Positions 56,206 to 64,000 of a stretch of DNA of 64,000 nucleotides are shown here, piece by piece. The stretch is from Delphinus delphis. Lineage: Eukaryota > Chordata > Mammalia > Artiodactyla > Delphinidae. Both the position numbers and the translations under genes were made by a program. The notes under the pieces were generated by a model, which had not been told where the DNA came from, did no database searches, and saw nothing but the letters and a program-made list of their open reading frames with translations. Location: positions 103,953,893 through 104,017,892 of the forward strand of contig NC_082688.1 of the NCBI RefSeq assembly GCF_949987515.2, given 5' to 3'. Every line of letters starts with the position of its first letter. The first letter of the stretch is position 1.

Positions 56206-56620
56206 ATTGCATATAATCTACTCACACCCATATACTTCTTGCTTATACATATTATAAGCGATCATCTCTAGACTGCTTATAATATACAATACACTGTAAT
56301 GATATGTAAACACTGGTAAATACAATGTAAATGCTATGTAAATTGTTATCAGAATCTCAGTAAATTCAAGCTTTGCTCTTTGAAACTTTCTGGAATTTTT
56401 TTTTTTTTTTATATGTTCAATCTGTGGTTGGTTGAATTCACAGATTTGGAATCTGCAGATACAGAGGGCCAGCTGCATCTCACTCCAGGGCTGGTCAACG
56501 CTAACCTTTAGCTGCAATTCTTAGAGTAATGGGCGTTTTTTAAAATTGGCCCCCAGATCTGCCTCAGGTCAAATCTACGTTTTCCACAACCACCTGGAAT
56601 CCAACGGATAATTATTTTAG

Positions 56621-56802
56621 ATCAGTGATTCTCATTGGAACTGTACAATATAATTACCTGGAAACTTTAACAATTAACCATGCCTGAATCCCACCTCCAG
56701 AAGTCATGATTGAAGTGATCTGGGTACAGCCGGAGATTGCATCAGGATTTCCTAAACCCTCCAAGTCATTTTAATGCACAGCCAACGTTGAGGACCACTG
56801 CT
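56621..56802 (+). mobile_element. MER5A-like hAT fossil
   Basis: 'cagtgattctcattggaactg', 'attacctggaaactttaacaatt', 'gaatcccacctccagaagtcatgatt', and 'aatgcacagccaacgttgaggaccactg'. The ends are inverted (cagtgattctca / tgaggaccactg). Confidence 0.8.
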
Positions 56803-57518
56803 TTCCAGTTTATGAATTCCTAGCTTACACTTTGCCCCATCTGATCCCTACTGCATCTCTATGTCATTGCTAGAGTGTGTGGTATTAGTCTCACTTTATA
56901 GAAGAGAAAACTGGAGGTCAAAGGAATCTTAGTTAGCAGGTTTTTACACCGAGTTGAAACCTGCTTCCTTGCATCTCTTCTCTGTCCCCTGCGAGACGGC
57001 CCTTTAAGTATTTGAAAACAAATATTCTATCTCAAATGTACTTCCTTTTCATAGAGTGAGGTCACCAGACCCTCGCTCTGCTTGCCCCTGCCCCTAGGGT
57101 GCTCCACCCTGTCATCGTCTCTCTAGCGTGGCTTTAGCAACAAACGGAAGACACCAGCTTTGGTTGGCCAGCTGAGGGGGCAGCGATCAAAGACTATCAC
57201 TACATGTGATTTGATATGAAGTTCCTGGAATCCCTCTGCTTACTTTTACATTATGTTTTAACAAACTGTGATCCTCAAATGGGTTTATACTGGCCCCCCG
57301 GGGCAGGCTATGGTATGCCGGCTGTACACAAAGACACAGAAGCAAGTGGCTCTAGTTTTACTCAAAGATTTAGAGAGAAAAGTTACTATTTAGTGAGTAA
57401 TCAGTCTTCATTCTCTCTCTCTCTTTCTTTCTTTCTCCCTGTCTTTTTTCAGTTCCCCTCTAAATCTCGTGCTTCTAAAGCAATGGATGTCTATTCACAT
57501 TTGTATTTAGAATGTGTG

Positions 57519-57650
57519 TGTATGTATAATATATATAATATATTATATATATATATAATATAATTATATATATTATATAATATAATATATATAATATATA
57601 TACTATATATAATATATATAGTATATAATATATACTACATATACAAATGT
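57519..57650 (+). repeat. (TA)n-rich low-complexity tract
   Basis: Imperfect TATA/ATAT units over about 130 bp following a short TG run. Confidence 0.95.
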
Positions 57651-57679
57651 ATAAGCGATTTTTCTTTTCTCTTTAAAAT

Positions 57680-58545
57680 AAATATAAAATCAGATTATAT
57701 GTGCTGCTTTGCAACATGCTCTTTTCCACGTAATAAAATATTATGGCTAGCCCTCCAAGTCAATGCTTAGATAGATCTTTTCAGTAACCACTGTACATAT
57801 TTTATTCAGCCATTCTCCCATGCCAACTTTTTCTGTCACTATAAGCTGTGCCACAATAAACGGACTTCTGCATATATCCTAATATGTTGGTGCCTTTATT
57901 GGTATAAGAGATTCTCAAATTGGGACTGTAGGGTAAAAGAGAATGTTTTGTCTTAATGTTACTACATACTGGCTGACGATTTTCCCAAAAAGTAGCAGCT
58001 ACTCCCACTGTCTCTGAGAAACCCCATTTCCTATGTGACCATAAGGCTGGATATTGTCCTTTTGAATTTTTGCCACTCCAGTGGGAGAAAATGACATTTT
58101 GCTCCCTTAATCTCTTTGCCTGTTTATAGTTTTCAACTATTCATTTTAAAATAAAGTTTCTGTTTCTGTGACTTGCTTATTCATATTGTTTGCTCATTCT
58201 ATTGGGTTATTCGTTGTTTTTTTAAATCCAAGTATAGTTGATCTACAATGCATTCTTTTTTTTCTACCAGTGTATAGGAGCTCTTTAAATAAATGAGGTA
58301 ATCCTATGTGTGTTGCAAATGTTTTTACCAAAGCTGTCGTGTGTCTTTTACCTTTGATTATGGAAGCTCTTAAAATTTTTTAAGTAGTGAAATTTATCTT
58401 TTCCTTTATAGTTTCTAGGTCTCCTATCTTGCTTAAGAAGGTCTTCCTCTCACTAAAATATAGACTGTTAAAAATACTATATCACTATGCTATACACCTG
58501 AAGCTAATATGGTATTGTAAATCAACTATACTTCAATACAAAAAA
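57680..58545. repeat. Old L1-type LINE sequence, mixed fragments
   Basis: 'ttttattcagccattctcccatgcc', 'gtgccacaataaacggacttctgcat', 'ggactgtagggtaaaagagaatg' and 'ctggctgacgattttcccaaaaagtagcagc' are reverse-complement L1/HAL1-like wording. About 58490-58545 ('ctgaagctaatatggtattgtaaatcaactatacttcaata') is a sense L1 3' end. Confidence 0.65.
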
Positions 58546-58616
58546 ATTAAAATGAAAAAATTATTAGGTAGATGTCTATTATGTAATACATGCCCAAATA
58601 CTGCATAGTGTAGATT

Positions 58617-58870
58617 GGGTATAGTTAGATATAGATAGATAGATGTCACATAGCTAGAGAGACAGATAGTTAGATGTAGAGTTAGAGATAGATAGATAAT
58701 AGAGATGATAGATACAATAGATGATACATAAACAGAAGATAGATAGATGATAGAGTTAGAGATAAATAGGTATAGATAGATGATAGATATAATAGATGAT
58801 AGAATAAATAGTAGATGATAGATAGATGATAAACAGAAATAGATAGATAGATAGATGATAGATAGATAGG
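58617..58870 (+). repeat. (GATA)n/(GACA)-type microsatellite
   Basis: About 250 bp of imperfect AGAT units with GATGATAGA and TAGAGATAG interruptions. Confidence 0.95.
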
Positions 58871-59065
58871 GCCTTATCCTCAGAAAAGCAAAAATATAAC
58901 AGCAATGGAAATATTAAATGCTATAGAATAATATTAGGAAGTGATGCTTTCATTAGCATTCTTTCAAAATACACTTTAAAAAATTTTTTTAAGATTTTTT
59001 TTGATGTAGAGCATTTTTTAACTCTTTATTGAATTTGTTCCAATATTGCTTCTGTTTTATGTTTT

Positions 59066-59181
59066 GGGTTTTCTTTTTTTACTGCAAGGCATGTGGGATT
59101 TTAGCTCCCTGACCAAGGATCAAACCTGCACCTCCTGCAATGGAAGGTGAAGTCTTAACCACTGGACCACCAGGGAAGTCC
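59066..59181 (-). repeat. tRNA-type SINE fragment, antisense
   Basis: 'actgcaaggcatgtgggattttagctccctgaccaaggatcaaacctgcacc' to 'ccactggaccaccagggaagtccc' is the reverse complement of the 'gggacttccctggtggtccag' SINE type. Older than the CHR copies. Confidence 0.85.
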
Positions 59182-60389
59182 CTAAAAATTTTAACCTAGA
59201 CAAGTGCATCTAATACACCACAAAAGACAGACGTGAGAGCAAGCGTAAGGCCCTGCAAATGCCTAATACAACTCCTGGGTTGTCAAAGAAATATTAAGTT
59301 ATGAATACACTCAGGACAAAAGTGAGATTAATTGTAGTTTATAGCCCATTAACTAATCAGTATTTATTTGGGAAAAGATCCCAGGGGCTGTCAGCTTTCG
59401 TCTGGCTGTAAAAAGAGAGCGCTATTGGGTAACACTGAGAAAAAGAACAAAAAAGGAAATAAGGTGCAAATAAAATATAGACAGTTATTCTAATTTTCTT
59501 CTAGCTTTCTACTGTGTTAATTTTTATATTCAGATTTTTAAATGACTTTCTAGTTTATTCCTCTGATTTCTTTGTTCATGTGTAATATATTGTTTTTATC
59601 ACATGACTTTAAAACAGTATTTAATGTTGAGAAGGTAATCTCCCTCACTCTTCCTTTACAAATTTTCTTGGTTGTTCTTGGACATTAATTCTTTTCTATA
59701 AATGTTCATTTAATTCTGCCCAGTTGAAAAAAAATGATATTGTAATTATAATTTCACTAAAAGTACATAATAGTTTTGGAAGAATTCACATTTTTATATT
59801 CTTTCTTCCTATTTAGAAGCATAACATATTCTAGAAGTCATTTAAACTGTTATTTTTATTTCTAAATGAATTTTTTTATCAGTCTTGTATGCATATAATT
59901 AAAAAATATCAAATAGTACAAAAGTACTAATGCAGAGTCCTCTGCCATGTTCCTCACCATTTCTCCAGCCTGCCACCAACCCACTCCCAATCCAGGAAAA
60001 CCATTATTTTTATATTAAAACAAACATTATTTCATCATGCTATGGCATGCAACTTTTATATCATTTTTTAAATAAAAGGAAAGATTTCAAAGATATTTTT
60101 GCTACTTCTATCATTATGGCAGTGGAAAAGTTTGAAAAACCCTGACTAAGTATATTGTACTGAAATTGATCAGATGATAGTTCAAACGTTTCCCCTCTTT
60201 CATTCAGCTTTGTGCTCCCATTCTCTAAGACATAGCCCAGCATGCAGTATGTATTTATTTAATAAATACTTGCTAAATTACCTGAATTAATTTTTCAATT
60301 AGTGCCATCTAAGATTCCATTTATTTTGTTAGCAGTCTCACCCTAGTTTTGCTTTTTTTAAATGTCATTTTATTATTTTTTAAAATTTT

Positions 60390-60890
60390 ATTTATTTTTG
60401 GCTGCGTTGGGTCTTCGTTGCTGTGCGCGGGCTTTCTCTAGTTGTGGCGAGCAGGGGCTACTCTTCGTTGTGGTGCACAGGCTTCTCATCGTGGTGGCTT
60501 CTCTTATTGCGGAGCCCGGGCTCTAGGCATGCAGGCTTCAGTAGTTGTGGCATGCGGGCTCAGTAGTTGTGGCTCGCGGGCTCTAGAGTGCAGGCTCAGT
60601 AGTTTGCGGGGGACACGGGTTCGAGCCCTGGTCCGGGAAGATCCCACATGCTGTAGAGCAACAAAGCCCGTGCACCGCAACTACTGAGACTGCGCTCTAG
60701 GGCCCACGAGCCACAACTACTGAGGCTGCATGCTGCAAGTACTGAAGCCTTCGCGCCTACAGCCCGTGCTCCGCAACAAGAGAAGCCACCGCAATGAGAA
60801 GCCTGCGCACTGCAACGAAGAGTGGCCCCTGCTCGCCGCAGCTAGAGAAAGCCCATGTGTAGCAACCAACGCAGCCAAAAAATTTAAAAA
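60390..60890. repeat. Two long-form SINEs head to head (inverted repeat)
   Basis: The left half (about 60390-60606) reads 'tttggctgcgttgggtcttcgttgctg' and on, antisense. The right half (about 60607-60890) starts inside the head at 'gggggacacgggttcgagccc' and ends 'aaccaacgcagccaaaaaattt', sense. The halves are reverse complements over much of their length. Confidence 0.88.
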
Positions 60891-61479
60891 TATTTTTTTA
60901 AAAATGCCAGAATTGGTAAGTGTAAAGTGAGGCAAGAATCCCAAACACAGAATGAATCTTAGGGAAATTTCTGGGAGGAAGCAATAAAATATAGGAAACT
61001 TAAAAATCATGAAAGGATCACATAGTTCAGAGAATGGGGCAAAAAGAGGCCAACTTAATTTTTCTCTGGATAAGTCTTCAGTTGAGAATGTTGATAGATT
61101 CCCCCCCCAACCAGGGAATTCTATTTCTTATTTTAAATTGAAGCCAATAGGAAAATGGGATTTAGATGTTCCTTTATGACCAACGTTGCTGGAGTGCTGC
61201 TATGAATTACCCTGGACTGGCCCTCTCGTCCTTTCAAACATTGAAAGGTGGTATCGTGGTGAGTACAGAAGCCTTCCAAAAAGTATTTTACTCTTTGGCT
61301 TCCAAAGGATTCATGATTTGGGTGAAACACTCGCATTAACAAGGCCGTAACACTGCATGGAGTTGGAATCCATGCTATTGAAGAAGAAAGGGCAAAAAAC
61401 TTTGAAAGGTCTGGGTTGGGGAGAGGATTGTAAACGTATGGTAGGACTCACCAGTATCCACGTTTCCTCCTTTCCTTGC

Positions 61480-61790
61480 AGTCCCTTGCCTTTGGTTGGG
61501 GCCATGTGACTGAGTTCTAGCCACTGGAATGTGGCTCGTAGTGACTGTATGCCTCGTCAAGTCCTGTCCCGTGATCATCTCAACCCACAGCCCTCCAGTC
61601 TCTCTTCCCCTTCTACAGCAACCTCGGAGGCCGCTTACTGAAAGATGGCAGCATCACAGGATGGAAGAAGCCTGCATCCCTAAGTCAACATCTGTAAAAG
61701 AACTACCCGACCTGCAACGGATTGTGATACGAATGAGAAGTAAACCATTACTATACTGTCATTAAAACCTTGCAGTTACTTTTTAGAGCC
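61480..61790 (+). repeat. Interspersed repeat, family not assigned (copy 1)
   Basis: 'gagttctagccactggaatgtgg', 'gatggaagaagcctgcatccctaagtcaacatctg' and 'cgaatgagaagtaaaccattactatactgtcatt' share their wording with 63170-63450. Confidence 0.5.
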
Positions 61791-63169
61791 TGTGCTCCTT
61801 GCTTTCACTGCTATGGAAATCGCTATCTTAAAACGGGATGCCATTGTAATAGAAACATAAATACGTAGCATTAACTTAGCATTGGGCAGCCCGATGTGAG
61901 GAGCCTGGTACCAGAAGCTGAAAAGATGAAAACCTTTATTATGCAGTGGCAAAACATTGGGTAAACTGTGCCTATGTTATCTGGGATAGCAGACCCCATG
62001 CTTACTAAGTAGGCCTGTCCAGGGGGCACTGGTTAGAAAAGAAAGAAAGTGATAGTGTATGATTTCTGCTCCTGGCTGTACTTGGTAAAGCAATACAAGG
62101 CAGAGATGAGCTCTGGGGAAGTGGATGGTTTGCAAAGAGAAATAAGAGGGAATGGGGAGAGTAGAAAATTTGAGCCTGTAAGAGGAAAACATCGACTGCT
62201 TCTAGATCCCAAATGGCAGAAAATAAGATTGGAAAGCTTTCTAGCAGCAAAGACCCATTAAGACCTAGACTTGGTGAAAAGGTCAGATTAAGGATGACTT
62301 TCCCAGTCAAGTCTTGGAGCATCAAGGTAGTTAACTGCCCTCTGAGAAACAGAGAGAGGCACAGGGGAGGGGAAACAAAGAAATAAAGCCAGTTGGAGAA
62401 CTATTTCTAGGAAAAAACTCTGGGTGTGGTCACTGGCCCATGACACTGACTCGAAGCAAATAGATGAGACTTTGCTAGAATTTTGAGGGACTTTCTTGGG
62501 AAACAAACAAAACCCCACATGCCTAGACCTTTACCTGTCATCTTGACAGTTGGAGATGAAAAACAACCTTGCTCCAGGAGGTAAGGGACTGTGAGAGTTA
62601 AGCAGCTCTCAGGGAAGGCTCACCACCTCCCACCCGCAGCATCCACTTCAGATGTGTCCCAGGAGGGTGGTAAGCAGGAAGAACCTTCTAGAGGGCATAG
62701 CCCAGAACATAATGGACAAGAAATTTCCTCCAGAGTTGAATGAGGGCCTAAGCAAAGAACTTCCCCCACCCCAGGATTAGGGGCCTTTAGAGCACCTGTG
62801 GGATCTCGAAATTTCCACAGACCCGTAGCTACTGTGTGTCTTTCATTCTTCCCTTTTCTGAATGTGTGTTTTTATTGTGATGATCTGATCCAGGCTCCTC
62901 CATTTGGACTGGAGCCACTCCCAGACCTGAAGGAATAGACAGACTTACAGGGAGAGCTTGAACTTAGAGCTCAGTGGTGGGCATACTTGGAGTTGCCTTC
63001 CTGGGGAGGAATGAACATGTTTTATGTGCAAAAAGAAAGGAGCAAACAGGTATTTGGTGACCACGAAGGTGGCCTGAACGGAGAATGCCCGTGCTCCCTG
63101 ATCTGTGCTTCTCCCTCTATCCAGGGCACACAGCGAAGTCTATTTTCAAGGCCTCTCACTATGAGGGGC

Positions 63170-63450
63170 TCTGGCCAATGGAATAGGGGTAGAAGTGCTG
63201 TATACCAGCCCAGCCCTTAAAATTCTCCTATGCATGATCCTCCATTCTCTCTTCTGTTTTGCAGCCACCTTAAAGCCATTTGTTGAAGACAGTGGTAATA
63301 CAAGTTGGAAGGTCCCTGGGTCCCTGAGTCACCATCTGGAAGAGAACTGTCCAACCCACACTGGATTGTCATGTGAGAAATAAACTTTTGTCTTATTAAG
63401 ATAGTGTGTTGTTGCCACAGCAGTGAATTTTACTCACACCAACTAACTAA
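63170..63450 (+). repeat. Interspersed repeat, family not assigned (copy 2)
   Basis: 'ggctctggccaatggaataggg', 'ggaaggtccctgggtccctgagtcaccatctggaagagaactg' and 'gtgagaaataaacttttgtc'. This is an old non-coding mammalian repeat; it carries an AATAAA as part of its consensus. Confidence 0.55.
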
Positions 63451-63614
63451 TATAAGAGTAAGGAATGTCTACATTCAGAAAATGTACCAAATAGGAAAGG
63501 CCCTTAGTAAAAAAAAAAGGAGTCAGAGAAATTCAGAAGGAGAACCGGAAGTAAGTAGGATAAGATAAACTAGGGGAAAAGAGAGATTCAAGAAGGAGCT
63601 GCCAATGGTTTGTG

Positions 63615-63955
63615 ATGGTTAATTTTATGTGTCAACTTGGCTAGGCTATGGTACCCAGATATTTGGTCAGTCATTATTCTAGATGCTTCTAGATGTGAAA
63701 ATGTATTTTAGATGAGATCATTTTAATTAGTAGACTTGAGTCAAGCAGAACACCCTCCATTGTGTGGTGGGCCTTCTCTAATCAGTTGAAGACCTCAAGG
63801 GGAAATAGTCTGACTTTTCCCACGAAAGGGGGAATTCTGCCAGCAGACTGCCTTTGGACTTGAGCTGCTACGTTAACTCTTTCCTGGGTCTCCAGCCTGC
63901 TGGCTGTTGGTTCTATTTCTCTGGAGATCCCTGACTAATACAGTGTTAAAGCTAC
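63615..63955 (+). repeat. MER-like interspersed repeat (second copy of the 30350 family)
   Basis: 'ggttaattttatgtgtcaacttggctaggctatgg', 'cagatatttggtcagtcattattctagatg', 'gtgggccttctctaatcagttgaagacc', and the end 'ggttctatttctctggagatccctgactaatacag'. Confidence 0.65.
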
Positions 63956-64000
63956 AACATGGTTAACGAGGGTACAGATTTTGAAAAGGCTATTGTATTT

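Larger units (their letters stand above)
52062..64000. other. Intergenic region upstream of CLU, no gene supported
   Basis: About 12 kb made of SINEs, L1 fragments, MER-type repeats and microsatellites. The open frames in it are short and belong to repeats or chance. The part around 54,700-55,900 and the parts around 61,000-61,400 and 61,800-63,170 show nothing that I recognise. Confidence 0.8.

Noticed and set aside
1..64000. CRISPR arrays, operons, phage or plasmid modules
   Set aside because: The window is vertebrate nuclear DNA; the only regularly repeated units are microsatellites and retroposons.

Overview
This window is mammalian nuclear DNA, most likely from a cetacean. The main clue is a set of tRNA-derived SINEs of the whale/hippo CHR type, whose head begins GGGCTTCCCTGGTGGCGCAG. 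Several are nearly intact, with clean target-site duplications (TSDs) and long A-tails. They sit among old L1, L2, MIR, MER20 and MER5-like repeats. I see no prokaryotic, plasmid or viral gene content.

Two protein genes are present, in convergent orientation. (1) GULO (L-gulonolactone oxidase, last step of vitamin C synthesis) is on the + strand from before base 1 to about 27,870. Eleven coding exons are visible and only the first 14 codons lie outside. Every splice site is GT-AG, every junction keeps phase, and the visible part encodes 426 residues ending in TGA, so with the missing 14 it fits the 440-residue rat length. (2) CLU (clusterin, apolipoprotein J, a secreted chaperone) is on the - strand from about 51,735 down to about 36,988. 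It has a non-coding exon 1 with a classical TATA promoter and eight coding exons for a complete 441-residue precursor. The order GULO then CLU matches the human GULOP-CLU neighbourhood on 8p21; SCARA3 would be expected beyond 64,000 but is not seen here.

Layout: 1-27,212 GULO coding exons in repeat-rich introns; 27,213-27,870 GULO 3' UTR with an AATAAA; 27,870-36,985 intergenic, with L1 and SINE clusters plus two strong CTCF-like motifs in divergent orientation; 36,988-51,735 CLU; about 51,480-52,060 a CpG island over the CLU promoter; 52,100-64,000 intergenic repeats and microsatellites with no gene that I can support.

Points worth a second look: an undamaged GULO in a marine mammal; three N-glycosylation sequons in clusterin that human lacks; a roughly five-codon deletion over the usual clusterin signal-peptide cleavage site; a well-formed 58-nt exon-like segment in a CLU intron that would act as a poison exon; CTCF-like motifs at the GULO/CLU boundary; and instructive nested or inverted SINE insertions. 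I found no previously undescribed biological system. Comparisons with rat, human and cattle proteins are from memory and were not computed.
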